Source: Dyadobacter fanqingshengii
GTDB taxonomy: Bacteria > Bacteroidota > Bacteroidia > Cytophagales > Spirosomataceae
Direction: 5' to 3'
DNA length: 64,000 nucleotides
Assembly (NCBI RefSeq): GCF_023822005.2
Contig: NZ_CP098806.1
Location: forward strand, 1,364,001-1,428,000
Shown here: in pieces, positions 1-9,620 of the stretch
How positions within the stretch are numbered: the first letter of the stretch is position 1
How the letters are laid out: the number at the start of each line of letters is the position of its first letter
The notes under the pieces: generated by a model
Told to the model about the DNA's origin: nothing
What the model saw: the letters and a program-made list of their open reading frames with translations, nothing else
The model's database searches: none
Position numbers and translations under genes: made by a program

Positions 1-57
1 CACAGGCTAGCAAAGCGGCAATCGAGAGGGTTAATAAATGGTTGGTTTTCATTTTTG

Positions 58-921
58 TTATGATTGTTTTTTAATATAAATATTCCCGTTGAATGTTTCA
101 AACTTGTAGGTCGGGCCGCCTTTTCCTATGCGGATCCTGGTTTCGGTGCTGAGCTTATAGACTGTTTTGTTCGGCTTGTTCTCCTCGTTTTTTACCACTT
201 TCACCGGCAGCGACTCGGTATTTGGGAAGTCTGTATAAAACTCGCCATTGAAGCTTTTGAACTGGCAATCGGCGGAGAAAGTAGGAGGGTAGCTGATCTT
301 GATGTCCCCGTTCAGCGTCTTGAAATCGGATTCGCCTGGCGGCAGCGTAATGTAATTGGCAATGACATTACCATTAACGGTCCGCGCAATGGCAGCGCCT
401 CTTGCATTCACGATGGTAATCGCACCGTTCACATTATTAACGCCTAGTGAGCCCGTAACGTCCTTCACATCCACATCGCCGCCATTTACCGTCGAAACGT
501 GCAAATTCATCGCAAATGGCACCTTTACAATAAAGTCGAGCTCAAAGTCATATTCGATTTTAGGCCCATCCCAGTTTCTTCTTCCACGATTGGGCCGTGA
601 GTCGAACGGTTCGGCAATGTAGGCAGTAATGCTGTCTGCTTTCTGATCAAAATTCAGTTTGAATTCCTGCTTGCCCTTGTCCAGGATTTCGTTGGTTTTG
701 CCGGTTATGGTTTTATCTATTTCAATTAACACCTTATCTCCGTTATAGCCTTCCACTTTAATAGAGCCATTAATGTTGTAAATGGCCAGCACATGGGCAG
801 ATGCGCTTTGTGTTAAGCTAAACTCTTTACGCACATGCTCCTTGAATTCAAGCTTTTGTGCCGGGGCCTGGGTACAACAAAGCACCGCTCCCGCTAATAA
901 GGGGATTGCAAAATATTTCAT
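58..921 (-). CDS. Exported DUF4097-type beta-solenoid (putative adhesin) protein
   Basis: The 287-aa product begins with a signal peptide of about 21 residues ending in QAPAQ, so it is probably exported to the periplasm or cell surface. The mature part has no catalytic motif. It carries recurring short beta-type repeats built on an NG core (INGSIKVEG, VNGGDVDVK, VNGAITIVN, LNGDIKISY, FNGNIYI), the usual look of the DUF4097 putative adhesin fold. It is the last of three minus-strand genes, 25 bp after the anti-sigma factor gene. Sigma/anti-sigma/DUF4097 order is common in Bacteroidota, so I infer that the sigma factor controls this envelope protein. The ATG at 921 directly precedes the signal peptide. 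The family assignment is fairly secure; the biological role is unknown. Confidence 0.8.
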   Translation of the reverse strand: MKYFAIPLLAGAVLCCTQAPAQKLEFKEHVRKEFSLTQSASAHVLAIYNINGSIKVEGYNGDKVLIEIDKTITGKTNEILDKGKQEFKLNFDQKADSITAYIAEPFDSRPNRGRRNWDGPKIEYDFELDFIVKVPFAMNLHVSTVNGGDVDVKDVTGSLGVNNVNGAITIVNARGAAIARTVNGNVIANYITLPPGESDFKTLNGDIKISYPPTFSADCQFKSFNGEFYTDFPNTESLPVKVVKNEENKPNKTVYKLSTETRIRIGKGGPTYKFETFNGNIYIKKQS

Positions 922-946
922 GGCTAACAGTTGGATTATGGTTTAT

Positions 947-1786
947 TTAAGATAAGTCCTTGATTGTCTGTTCGATCTTGTTTTTTACCAGATCATTCAA
1001 TCCTTCTTTATGGAGTAACTTCCGCAATTCCTTCACTGAACCTTTTTCCTGTAATTTCACCATCACATCGGCCAAGGCAACCTGCACCATCGGAGAATCC
1101 TGCACAGCGAGCGATTTCACAAGCCCTTCCCGAACCACCGCGTCCTTTGCAAACTGTGTCAGCGCTTCCAATGCCACGAGGCGCACATTGACGTTTGCAT
1201 CGTTGTTTAATGTGGTGAAAAGGGCATTAATTACCTTTTCGTCAGCATGCGTAATGTCGCTCGTGTAACCCACGGCTCTGAGCCTCTCCGTTGCGGAAGG
1301 ATTTTCTATCAGCGCGAGCATCATGGTGCTTTTCATATCCTCCACCTGCGTCGCCAGCGTTTCAATTTGTTGCTGGTAGGCCGTTGCAGATACATTGCTT
1401 TTGCTTGTTTTATGGCCGATCACCCAGCCCAACCCAACGAGTAGGAGGCTGAAAGCGACTTGCACAGTCCACTGCGGGAGCACAAAATCACGCAGTTTTT
1501 CAACCCATGCCTGGAAAGAGAATGGCTTGCTGGTTTCTTCTGCTGCCTTAAAATTATCCAGCATTGCATAGAAATTGACACGCATTTCTTCACGAGGCTC
1601 GGGCACTTTCATCTTACCCAGACTTTCCCAAAGCTGCTTGTCAGCCGCAAATTCTTCCTGGCAACTCAGGCACCTGGCAAGGTGTCGTTCCACATTAAGC
1701 CGGTCCGCCTTGTCCAGATCGTTGTGAAGCCAGTCTTCCAGTTTATCTTTTGCATGTTCGCAACCCATGTCTTTATCGTCTTTCAT
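947..1786 (-). CDS. Membrane anti-sigma factor with zinc finger and HEAT-like repeats
   Basis: This 279-aa protein starts with a zf-HC2 anti-sigma zinc finger: C9 and the H35-x3-C39-x2-C42 cluster are visible. A linker follows, then a single membrane segment at about residues 108-124. The C-terminal 120 residues are helical and look like HEAT repeats (for example VNVRLVALEALTQFAKD). Such proteins hold an ECF sigma factor at the inner membrane and release it on an envelope signal. The gene overlaps the 3' end of the sigma gene by 14 bp, which argues for translational coupling and a direct partner relationship. Unlike minimal zinc-finger anti-sigmas it has a large C-terminal repeat domain, which by topology should lie in the periplasm and could be the sensing part (inference). 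Confidence 0.85.
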   Translation of the reverse strand: MKDDKDMGCEHAKDKLEDWLHNDLDKADRLNVERHLARCLSCQEEFAADKQLWESLGKMKVPEPREEMRVNFYAMLDNFKAAEETSKPFSFQAWVEKLRDFVLPQWTVQVAFSLLLVGLGWVIGHKTSKSNVSATAYQQQIETLATQVEDMKSTMMLALIENPSATERLRAVGYTSDITHADEKVINALFTTLNNDANVNVRLVALEALTQFAKDAVVREGLVKSLAVQDSPMVQVALADVMVKLQEKGSVKELRKLLHKEGLNDLVKNKIEQTIKDLS

Positions 1787-2324
1787 TTGTAAAAAACATT
1801 TTTTTCAACTCTCCCAATGCCCTGTGGACCCGCACCTTCACCGTTCCCTCGTTGATATTCAGAACTTTCGCAATTTCATCGTATTTCATTTCCTGGAACC
1901 GGCTTAATACAAGTGCTTCCCGGAAATCGTCGCTTAGCCCGGCCATTGCCTTATGCAGAAAATCGACGTCCTCTTTTTTCTCAAAACTTTCGTCAGCCAA
2001 TGTTCCCCCGCCGATTTTATCAGCCATTTCATTCACGTCATAATGATCAAACGACCTGTTTTGCTTAACGGAATCGTTCAGGATATTTCTGGCCAAATGA
2101 TACATCCACGTTCGAAATTCACCCTCTCCTGTAAACGTATGTTTGTATTTGAGCATTCTGTAAAAGACATTCTGCACCAGATCCTCACTCACATCCCTTT
2201 TGTGCGTCATATGATAAAAAAATGCGAATAAAGGGCGGTTGTACCGTTCAAAGAGCAGGCCCATCTTGTCCAGATCGCCGGCTTTAACCCTCAGCATGAG
2301 TGAATTATCTGTCAGCGTGTTCAA
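1773..2324 (-). CDS. ECF RNA polymerase sigma factor
   Basis: The 183-aa protein has both sigma-70 regions kept in ECF factors: region 2 near residues 25-90 (including EDLVQNVFYRML, core binding and -10 melting) and region 4 near 120-175 (MKYDEIAKVLNINEGTVKVR, a helix-turn-helix for the -35 element). The start is TTG at 2324; the first ATG is nine codons later, but the residues before it (LTDNSLMLRVKAGDLDKMG) look like the conserved N-terminus of this ECF group, so I keep the TTG. It is followed by, and overlaps, the zinc-finger anti-sigma gene. Sigma, anti-sigma and DUF4097 genes probably form one operon. No auto-regulated promoter could be identified upstream. Confidence 0.9.
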   Translation of the reverse strand: MNTLTDNSLMLRVKAGDLDKMGLLFERYNRPLFAFFYHMTHKRDVSEDLVQNVFYRMLKYKHTFTGEGEFRTWMYHLARNILNDSVKQNRSFDHYDVNEMADKIGGGTLADESFEKKEDVDFLHKAMAGLSDDFREALVLSRFQEMKYDEIAKVLNINEGTVKVRVHRALGELKKMFFTNERR

Positions 2325-2446
2325 ACGGTTTGTCTTTTGTGGTGATCCTGATGTGAGAACTGCAGGAATAGGAAAAGGTTACAGGAATTTAGAAATATTT
2401 TTTAAGAAGACCTGTATCTCATTGCCTGTTAGTATTTTACATATTA

Positions 2447-2472
2447 AAAATGGCCGGTTAACCGACCATTTT
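2447..2472 (-). terminator. Intrinsic terminator of the FtsX/MacB permease gene
   Basis: A near-perfect palindrome (AAAATGG, CGGT, then ACCG, CCATTTT) lies 41 bp beyond the stop of the 810-aa permease gene. On the minus strand the hairpin runs into five T residues followed by AATA. It could also work weakly on the plus strand. Confidence 0.6.
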
Positions 2473-2513
2473 CATGTTAGCAGACAATGCAGATTTAAAT
2501 TAGAGACGAATGG

Positions 2514-4946
2514 TTATTCCGAACGAAGTGATTTAACCGGGTTCATTAATGCCGCCTTAACCGACTGAAACGAAACTGTAAGCAGCGCTATCGCCACTGA
2601 GAGCAGGCTTACCAGTGCCAGCGCCCACCACGAAATGGCGATCTTGTATTCAAAATCTTCCAGCCAGCGGCTCATCATCCACCACGAAACGGGCAATGCT
2701 ATAATGATCGCGACAATGACGAGTTTGAGAAAATCTTTCGAAAGCAACGCGACGATGCCTGCAACGGAAGCACCCAAAACCTTACGCACGCCGATCTCTT
2801 TCGTTCGTTGTTCCGCGGTGAAAATCGCAAGGCCGAACAGCCCCATACAAGCCACGAAAATGGTCAATCCCGCGAACAGACCTAGTATTTGTCCGGTTTT
2901 CTGTTCGGTTTTGTAAGTCTCATTAAATCGCTCGTCCAGGAAGGAATAAGTGAAAGGCAGGTCAGGTTTGAAACTGTCCCATTGATTTTGCATTTTGGCG
3001 AGCAGGCCCGAAACCTCCTTATTCTTTGTTTTGATGATCATCCAGCCATATCCCTGATTCAATGTCATCACAAGGGGTGAGATCTTTTCGTGCAAGGATT
3101 TGAAATGAAAATCTTTTACAATTCCTATTACCTGGTAGTTCTCACCCTTGCCCTCATTGTTACGTCGGGAAACGATTTTGCCAAGCGCATCATGCTGCCA
3201 TCCGAGTGCTTTTGCGGCTGTTTCGTTCAGTATAATAGCGGTTGAATCCATTCCAAATTCCTTCGAAAAGTTACGTCCCTGCGCCATTTCCATCCCCAGA
3301 GTGGCCAGGTAATTATAATCGACCTCATAGCGAAGCGTTTTCAAAAGCTGCGAAGAATTGTTCTCCGGCGAGATCATATAGTTGTTGCCATCCGACGGCC
3401 CAGCAGGCACATAACCGGATAAACTAATGTTGCTGACGCGGGAATCACGCAATAATTCATCCCGAAAAACAGGCAGATTTTTGCCTAGTGCCCAAGCCGG
3501 AACAACCAGAACCTGATCCTTATCATAACCCAGCTTTTTGTTTTGAATAAATTTCAATTGCTGGTAAACCACCGTCGCGCCGACCATTAAGGTGATTGAA
3601 ACAAAGAATTGAAAAACCACCAATCCGCTTCTCAAACTTATGTTTTTGCCTGAGGAATTGAGCTTTACCACTGCACTTCCGCCTTTCAAAACGGAAATCG
3701 GCTTGAACGATGAAAGAAAAAAGGCAGGATAACTGCCCGCAAAAACGCCGACAAACAGACCAAAAAGCAGTAATGCAGGCAAAATAGCAGGAAGTGCTTC
3801 AAAGCTGAAACCCAGATTTTTACCTGAAAGACTATTAAGCAATGGCAAACCTGCGAGGCAGATGATCGTTCCCAGGACCAGTGAAATGCCCGTCAACAAA
3901 ATGGATTCCATCAAAAACTGGGCAACCAGCTCAATCTTTTCAGATCCCATCACTTTTCTTACACCCACTTCCCGGGCGCGTTTGGACGAACCTGCGGTGG
4001 ACAGATTCATAAAATTGATGCATGCGATCAAAAGCATAATGATGGCAATGGCGCTGAAAATGTACACGTATTTCAAATCACCGTTGGTACCCAGGTCAAA
4101 TTGATAATTTGAATGCAGGTGGATTTCGGTCAATGGTTGCAGGTACAATCCAAGGTGATTGCCTTTCTTGCGAAACTCAGCCATGGTCAGACCCAGTGCC
4201 TGTTTTAGCTGCGGGCCCATGTATTTATCCACCGTTTGCGGAAGTTTAGCGTCAAGCTGCTTATAGTCGTATCCTTTTGGCAAGACAAGATAGGTGTAGA
4301 ACTCCGAAATCATCCAGGAAGTCGATTTAGCATCTTCCAGCGACGACATGGAAGCAAGCATATCGAATTGGATGTGCGAATGTGCCGGCATTTCCTCCAT
4401 CACACCCGTAATTGTATAAGGTGTTTTCCAATCTTTAAATGTCAGTAATTTGCCGATCGCGTCCTGTTTGCCGTAATATTTTTGGGCAAGTTTTTTAGAA
4501 ATAACGACTGTATTAGGTTGTAGAAGCGCTGTTTTCGGATTGCCTTCAATCAGCGGGAATGTAAAGACTTGCAGGAAATTGGAGTCAACAAATGCGAGCT
4601 GGTCATCCGTATATAATTTTTGGTTGAGCAAAATCAGTGGCGAGCCGCCTAGTCTTAGCCTGGTGGCTTCCAAAACCTCTGGATAGTCCGCTTTCAGCGC
4701 GGCTGCGGTAGGTGGCATCACATGCGCTTCATTCATTTCGCCACCTTGCATAACGCCCTTAAACACCACACGCACGATCTGATCGCCTTTCTCGTGGAAG
4801 CGATCGAAGCTAAGCTCGTCCAATACATACAAGCTGATCAGCATGCAGGATGCGAGGCCAATGGCCAATCCGGTAATGTTGATGGCGGAAAAGGCGCGGT
4901 TGCGGACCAGATTTCGCCAGGCGATTTTTAAATAGTTTTTTAACAT
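2514..4946 (-). CDS. ABC transporter permease, MacB/FtsX family with two FtsX domains
   Basis: This 810-aa inner-membrane protein shows the layout typical of Bacteroidota: an N-terminal membrane helix (around residues 21-43), a periplasmic MacB-type core, three FtsX helices with the signature EVGVRKVMGSEK (about residues 325-336), then a second copy of the same arrangement ending with EIGVRKVLGAS near residue 720 and three final helices. Proteins of this type couple ATP hydrolysis by a separate ATPase to mechanical work on periplasmic or outer-membrane partners, for example export of peptides, lipoproteins or drugs. No ATPase gene lies next to it, so it must use one encoded elsewhere. It appears to be a single-gene unit with its own terminator at 2447-2472. 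The substrate cannot be read from the sequence. Confidence 0.88.
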   Translation of the reverse strand: MLKNYLKIAWRNLVRNRAFSAINITGLAIGLASCMLISLYVLDELSFDRFHEKGDQIVRVVFKGVMQGGEMNEAHVMPPTAAALKADYPEVLEATRLRLGGSPLILLNQKLYTDDQLAFVDSNFLQVFTFPLIEGNPKTALLQPNTVVISKKLAQKYYGKQDAIGKLLTFKDWKTPYTITGVMEEMPAHSHIQFDMLASMSSLEDAKSTSWMISEFYTYLVLPKGYDYKQLDAKLPQTVDKYMGPQLKQALGLTMAEFRKKGNHLGLYLQPLTEIHLHSNYQFDLGTNGDLKYVYIFSAIAIIMLLIACINFMNLSTAGSSKRAREVGVRKVMGSEKIELVAQFLMESILLTGISLVLGTIICLAGLPLLNSLSGKNLGFSFEALPAILPALLLFGLFVGVFAGSYPAFFLSSFKPISVLKGGSAVVKLNSSGKNISLRSGLVVFQFFVSITLMVGATVVYQQLKFIQNKKLGYDKDQVLVVPAWALGKNLPVFRDELLRDSRVSNISLSGYVPAGPSDGNNYMISPENNSSQLLKTLRYEVDYNYLATLGMEMAQGRNFSKEFGMDSTAIILNETAAKALGWQHDALGKIVSRRNNEGKGENYQVIGIVKDFHFKSLHEKISPLVMTLNQGYGWMIIKTKNKEVSGLLAKMQNQWDSFKPDLPFTYSFLDERFNETYKTEQKTGQILGLFAGLTIFVACMGLFGLAIFTAEQRTKEIGVRKVLGASVAGIVALLSKDFLKLVIVAIIIALPVSWWMMSRWLEDFEYKIAISWWALALVSLLSVAIALLTVSFQSVKAALMNPVKSLRSE

Positions 4947-5285
4947 AATATCGGGAGAATTAAAGCAGAGTAAATTTTATTTTTATGGCTAACAGATCGG
5001 TACATTGTATAACATAGTTCTTTGTATAAAATATATGCCAAATTACAAAAATGCTCGTAATTAGCCGATTACGACACTTGCAATTTTGCAAATCGTCCGC
5101 ATCCGAACACTTTTGTACGGAATCGGGCAACATATCAGGGAGTTGTTTTAAATTATTGTTACGAACCTTGACGTTTGCGGCCGCATGATTAAATTTGAGA
5201 AAGACTGAGAAGTACGCAATGGATTTCTTCAAAGGCTATTTCATAACAGATCTTTTGCCAAGTCATTAATCAACCAGCCACGTAT
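4947..5285. other. Noncoding gap between divergent genes
   Basis: These 339 bp separate the divergent permease and DUF457-like genes and should hold both promoters. I see an 8-bp direct repeat TTGTATAA at 5005-5012 and 5022-5029 (17 bp apart, start to start), but no convincing -33/-7 pair. A 90-codon minus-strand reading frame inside it (4960-5232) has no family features and an unusual composition, and I do not count it as a gene. Confidence 0.5.
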
Positions 5286-5942
5286 ATGTTTATAGGTCAT
5301 TATGGATTAGCGTTCGGAGTAAAAAAGGTGGCTCCCCAAATCTCGCTTTTAACATTATTCGTAGCCGTTGAATTCGTCGATATTCTTTGGCCGTTTCTGC
5401 TGCTGTTCAATGTAGAGCAGGTGAAGGTTACGCCCGGCATTACGGTTGTCACGCCCTTTGATTTTGTGCATTATCCCTACACGCATAGTTTGCTCATGGG
5501 CATCGTGTGGGGTTTGCTGGCCGGACTTGTTTATTGGTTTTTCAAAAAGGATGTAAAAAGCGCACTGATTGTAGGCCTGGCCGTTTTGAGTCACTGGTTT
5601 CTGGATCTGGTCGTGCACATTGCCGATTTGCCGCTGACGCCATTTACCAACATGAAAGTTGGAATGGGACTCTGGAATTCGCTTGAAGGGACCATAATCC
5701 TCGAACTAATTATTTTCACAATCGGAGCTTACCTTTATTATAAGCACACAAAAGCGATCAATAATAAAGGAAAATGGGGCTTCTGGCTGCTGGTAGCATT
5801 TTTCCTGCTCACCGACTTCTATAATATGTTCGGTCCGCCGCCAGAAGACTCCATTCCTATGCTGTTTATTTCCTTCGCTGTATTGCAGCTGATCGTGCTG
5901 GCTTTGGCCAATCTGGTTGATAAAAACCGCGTTTCAAGTTGA
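5286..5942 (+). CDS. Membrane-bound metal-dependent hydrolase-like protein (DUF457/YdjM type)
   Basis: A 218-aa polytopic membrane protein with about five or six hydrophobic segments. The N-terminal MFIGHYGLAFG, the HYPYTHSL motif near residue 57 and the HWFLDLVVH motif near residue 104 contain the spaced His/Asp residues seen in the LexA-binding, inner-membrane-associated hydrolase family (DUF457, YdjM-like), thought to bind metal. The physiological substrate of this family is not established. The gene stands alone, divergent from the permease and convergent with the GH95 gene. Confidence 0.7.
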   Translation: MFIGHYGLAFGVKKVAPQISLLTLFVAVEFVDILWPFLLLFNVEQVKVTPGITVVTPFDFVHYPYTHSLLMGIVWGLLAGLVYWFFKKDVKSALIVGLAVLSHWFLDLVVHIADLPLTPFTNMKVGMGLWNSLEGTIILELIIFTIGAYLYYKHTKAINNKGKWGFWLLVAFFLLTDFYNMFGPPPEDSIPMLFISFAVLQLIVLALANLVDKNRVSS

Positions 5943-5987
5943 TGTCAACCTTGCGTCGGCATGTTGCCACTTGCAATTCTCGGCGCA

Positions 5988-8537
5988 CTATTTCGCTTTG
6001 AAAACGTATTCTTTTCCAGCTTCGGTTGGAAAATCAAATGCTAATCTTCCTGCTTTCACGATGGCCGCCCCCGCTGGCAAGGGTTGAATGTTTTTGTAAA
6101 ACGGATTTGCATTATCTCCCTTTGCTGCTTTTAATGACGCCTTGGAGGTGGATTTAACAGCGCCAGGAACACCGACCCGGCAATTGCCGCCCAGTTGGGA
6201 CCGGACGATCAGTTGTGTGATTTCACCATTGGACCAGGTTATGTCCAGTTCAAAACCACCTCGTGCTTTCATTCCCTTCACCTCGCCGGTCGCCCAGTTA
6301 TCGGGGATGGCGGGGAGGACATTGATGAGGCCGTCGTGGCTTTGCAGCAACATTTCGGTGATCCCGGATGTGCCACCGAAATTCCCGTCAATTTGAAATG
6401 GTGGATGTGCGTCGAGTAAATTGGGATAGGTTCCGCCGCCGTTTGCGTAATTGGTTCCTTCGACTCCCGTGAGTTTCAATTGCTCGCGGATCAGCTTATA
6501 GGCATGATTTCCGTCCAGTAACCGCGCCCAGACATTGATTTTCCAGCCTTTACTCCAACCTGTACCGCCGTCGCCACGCAATTCCATTGTTCTTCTTGAC
6601 GCTTCTGCAAAATTGGGTGTCGATAGCGGGGAAATCTGCCTGCCCGGAAAAAGGCCAAACAAATGCGAAATGTGCCGGTGCTCGGGTTCTACATCTTCCC
6701 AATCCTTATACCATTCCTGCAAATTCCCCTTTTTGCCGATCTGCATAGGAAACAACTTGCTGCGTTTTTCAATCAGCATTTGCCTGAATTCCGCATCCGT
6801 TCCAAGCTTTTCCGACGCTTCGATCAGGTTTGTAAAAAGATCCCAGATAATGGCCATGTCCATTGTTGTTGCCACGGAAACAGAACCTTTGAAGCCTTTT
6901 TCGGTAAGAAAAATGTTTTCGGGCGTTGTTGCGGGAGCAGTGACCAGCTTGCCGTTTTTATCTTCAATCAGCCAATCCAGACAGAATTCTGCGGCGGATT
7001 TCATTAAGGGATAAGCTGTTTTGGACAAATATTCTTTATCGCCGCTGAACTGATAATGTTCCCACAAATGCTGGCATAACCAGGCGCCGCCCATGGGCCA
7101 GTTGGCCCACGACGGACTTCCGCTTACGGGATTGGTTGTTGCCCAGATATCCGAATTGTGATGGAGCGTCCAGCCTTTTGCGCCGTAGAAATTTTTGGCA
7201 GTTTCCTTACCAGTTGTGGCAATGTGGCCGATCAGGTCTATTAATGGAGTGTGCAGTTCCGATAGGTTGGCCGTTTCCACCATCCAGTAATTCATTTGCG
7301 TATTAATATTGGTCGTGAAATTACTGCTCCAAGGCGGGCGCACTTCGCGGTTCCAGATGCCTTGCAAATTGGCCGGGATGCCGCCGGGACGCGAACTGGA
7401 AATGAGCAGATAACGTCCAAACTGAAAATACAGGGATTCCAGGCCAGGATCTTTCGCACCTTCCGTGTAAGCTTTCAGTCGCTCGTCCATGGGAAGATCC
7501 GTTTTTGGATTACCATTGATTACCAGGCTGACGCGGTTGAAAAACTTCTGATAATCAGCAATATGGTCGCTTTTCAGCGCGTCGAAGCTCTTGGCTTGTG
7601 CAGCTGTGATATACTTTTCTGCGATCTGCGACTCGTCTTTTCCTTCTTTGTCGGGACATTTATCAAAACCATTGAAACTCGTAGCAGCCGATAAAACCAG
7701 CACCACTTCGGTCGCATCGGTAATGTGCAGGCCTTGCGCGTCTGCGACGGTTTTTCCATCTGATTCCTTCACTTTCATGCGCAGCTCAAAGCGCATTCCC
7801 CTGCATTTGGAAGGATCGTTGTAAATCACGGGCTGCTCCATCGTTTGCATGTAGCTCGGGTCCGTGTGCGCAGGTGCTTGTCCTTTCATCGCCACCTGAT
7901 CCTGAGCAATCACAACATTATTATAGTATAGCGGACTTTGCGTTGCCGCCGTGAAGTTCAGCGCACCTCTTTTACTCGATTTCAACTTCACAATCATCAC
8001 TTGATCGGACGCTGAAATGAATATTTCCCGGCTGTAATCAACACCTGCAACTGTGAAAGTCGTGGAAGACAATGCATTGGAAATGTCCAGGTCGCGCTTG
8101 TAGGCGGTGGGTTGTCCCTCAAATTGCTGCTTAATGATCAGATCGCCAAGCGGTTCGTACGATTCTGTGAAAATCCCTTGCAATTTCTGCGTTAGCTCTT
8201 CGGCCAGCTTGTAATCTTCGTTGGCGAGCGCAGTCCTGATTTGCGGGAGATAATTTTTTGCTGTCGGATTCGGGTTTGTGTTCACAGGCCCGCCGGACCA
8301 GAGTGTTTCCTCGTTCAGTTGGATAATTTCTTCATTAACCCTTCCAAAAACCATGGCGCCGATGCGGCCGTTCCCAATCGGCAATGCTTCATTCCAGTTT
8401 CTGGCAGGTTGTTTATACCAAAATTTCAGATCGGATTGAGCGAAGGCCATATTGCAGGCATGGAGGAACACTATTGTACAAATAGAAAAGCGGAGAGCCC
8501 TTCCTGTACGGGAAAGTCGGATTTTGGTCAATCTCAT
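5988..8537 (-). CDS. Glycoside hydrolase family 95 protein (alpha-L-fucosidase-like)
   Basis: The enzyme is 849 aa if started at the ATG at 8537, or 857 aa from the ATG at 8561; I prefer the shorter form because its N-terminus is a cleaner signal peptide ending [10 protein letters not shown]95 hallmarks are present: [18 protein letters not shown] followed by [12 protein letters not shown] at the start of the mature protein, [18 protein letters not shown] in the middle with the paired Asn residues that activate water, a Glu in ATTPENIF as the likely general acid, and [13 protein letters not shown] near the C-terminus with the Asp that positions the Asn. Known GH95 enzymes invert alpha-1,2-L-fucosides or alpha-L-galactosides. 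It is probably periplasmic. It is divergent from the AraC regulator gene (about 93 bp apart) and could be controlled by it (inference). The exact glycan is unknown. Confidence 0.92.
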   Translation of the reverse strand: MRLTKIRLSRTGRALRFSICTIVFLHACNMAFAQSDLKFWYKQPARNWNEALPIGNGRIGAMVFGRVNEEIIQLNEETLWSGGPVNTNPNPTAKNYLPQIRTALANEDYKLAEELTQKLQGIFTESYEPLGDLIIKQQFEGQPTAYKRDLDISNALSSTTFTVAGVDYSREIFISASDQVMIVKLKSSKRGALNFTAATQSPLYYNNVVIAQDQVAMKGQAPAHTDPSYMQTMEQPVIYNDPSKCRGMRFELRMKVKESDGKTVADAQGLHITDATEVVLVLSAATSFNGFDKCPDKEGKDESQIAEKYITAAQAKSFDALKSDHIADYQKFFNRVSLVINGNPKTDLPMDERLKAYTEGAKDPGLESLYFQFGRYLLISSSRPGGIPANLQGIWNREVRPPWSSNFTTNINTQMNYWMVETANLSELHTPLIDLIGHIATTGKETAKNFYGAKGWTLHHNSDIWATTNPVSGSPSWANWPMGGAWLCQHLWEHYQFSGDKEYLSKTAYPLMKSAAEFCLDWLIEDKNGKLVTAPATTPENIFLTEKGFKGSVSVATTMDMAIIWDLFTNLIEASEKLGTDAEFRQMLIEKRSKLFPMQIGKKGNLQEWYKDWEDVEPEHRHISHLFGLFPGRQISPLSTPNFAEASRRTMELRGDGGTGWSKGWKINVWARLLDGNHAYKLIREQLKLTGVEGTNYANGGGTYPNLLDAHPPFQIDGNFGGTSGITEMLLQSHDGLINVLPAIPDNWATGEVKGMKARGGFELDITWSNGEITQLIVRSQLGGNCRVGVPGAVKSTSKASLKAAKGDNANPFYKNIQPLPAGAAIVKAGRLAFDFPTEAGKEYVFKAK

Positions 8538-8630
8538 AAGTGGTTTATAAATGTATCTCAATGGGGACAGGTTAACAAGGTTGTATCATTTGCATTCTAC
8601 TATTCTATTTGAATTTTGTAACTTCGTGTT

Positions 8631-9533
8631 ATGGCAAACTCAGAAACACTCGAAGAATTTTACCAGCACAAGTTTAATTGGCTGCCGGATAACCTGCAAG
8701 AGGACATTGGTCATTTCAATGTTTTTCGTTTGGAAGATTGCATGGGCCCGAATTCAGCGCCTATCCAATACAGTCGCAAGGATTTTTACAAAATTACCCT
8801 TATCCGCGGAAAGAACATTTACCATTATGCGGATAAAAGCCTCGAAACGGATGGCCCTACACTGATTTTCTTCAATCCGCAGGTTCCTTATACGTGGGAA
8901 GGCGGCCCTGACAGCATTTCCGGCTATTTCTGCATTTTCACCGAGGGTTTCTTTTCAGGCAGGATTCGCGACGGACTGGGTGATTTGCCGATGTTTACAC
9001 CCGGCGGAAAACCGGCTTACCTGCTCAGTGAAGCGCAGGAGGCGCATGTTCAGGGAATTTTTGAAAAAATGCTGGAAGAGATTAATTCCGATTATCAGTA
9101 TAAATATGACCTGCTGCGCAATTATGTAACGGAAACGGTGCATTATGCGATGAAAATGCAGCCGTCCGAGTCGCTATATCAGCATCCAAATGCCAATTCC
9201 AGGATCACAGCAGTTTTTACGGAGCTGCTGGAAAGGCAATTTCCCATCGAATCGCCTTCGCAGCGTTTTACATTTCGATCTGCCAATGATTTTGCGCAGC
9301 AATTGTCCGTTCACGTCAATCATCTGAACCGCGCCATTCGCGAAACGACGGGCAAAACAACCACAACGCACATTGCCGAACGCATTGCCAGTGAAGCGAT
9401 TGCGCTTTTGAAGCATACCAACTGGAACATTTCGGAGATCAGTTACAGTCTGGGATTTGAAGAACCGGCCCATTTCAACAACTTTTTCAAAAAGCAAACC
9501 AGTCAGACACCCACTTCTTATCGGATTGTTTGA
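8631..9533 (+). CDS. AraC-family transcriptional regulator
   Basis: A 300-aa regulator with an N-terminal cupin-like sensing half (PTLIFFNPQVPYTWEGG around residues 80-97) and a C-terminal pair of helix-turn-helix motifs (AQQLSVHVNHLNRAIRET, then ISEISYSLGFEEPAHFNNFF, about residues 222-290), which is the AraC/XylS DNA-binding domain. The gene precedes the short-chain dehydrogenase gene on the same strand, with 87 bp between them, a frequent pairing in Bacteroidota, and is divergent from the GH95 gene. It probably controls the dehydrogenase, possibly also the glycosidase. The effector is unknown. Confidence 0.9.
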   Translation: MANSETLEEFYQHKFNWLPDNLQEDIGHFNVFRLEDCMGPNSAPIQYSRKDFYKITLIRGKNIYHYADKSLETDGPTLIFFNPQVPYTWEGGPDSISGYFCIFTEGFFSGRIRDGLGDLPMFTPGGKPAYLLSEAQEAHVQGIFEKMLEEINSDYQYKYDLLRNYVTETVHYAMKMQPSESLYQHPNANSRITAVFTELLERQFPIESPSQRFTFRSANDFAQQLSVHVNHLNRAIRETTGKTTTTHIAERIASEAIALLKHTNWNISEISYSLGFEEPAHFNNFFKKQTSQTPTSYRIV

Positions 9534-9564
9534 ATTTTGCAATCATCTGTTTGAACGGCGCAAT

Positions 9565-9593
9565 GTTGGATTTTTGCCGGTAACCTAATTTTG
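9565..9593 (+). promoter_or_regulatory. Candidate Bacteroidota promoter for the short-chain dehydrogenase gene
   Basis: A full match to the -7 box TAnnTTTG (TAATTTTG, 9586-9593) with GTTG 17 bp upstream as a weak -33 box. Transcription would start near 9600, leaving a 20-nt A-rich leader before the ATG at 9621. An in-frame ATG at 9591 lies inside the -7 box, so it cannot be the start of a transcript made from this promoter. Confidence 0.45.
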
Positions 9594-9620
9594 TTTCATC
9601 AAATTAAAACAAACAAAAAG

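Noticed and set aside
4960..5232. 90-codon minus-strand reading frame in the gap before the permease gene
   Set aside because: No family features, an unusual composition with many Asn and Cys residues, and it would occupy the region where both divergent promoters must lie.
9591..9620. Upstream in-frame ATG of the short-chain dehydrogenase
   Set aside because: It lies inside a full TAnnTTTG -7 box, and the ten extra residues are not part of the SDR fold.
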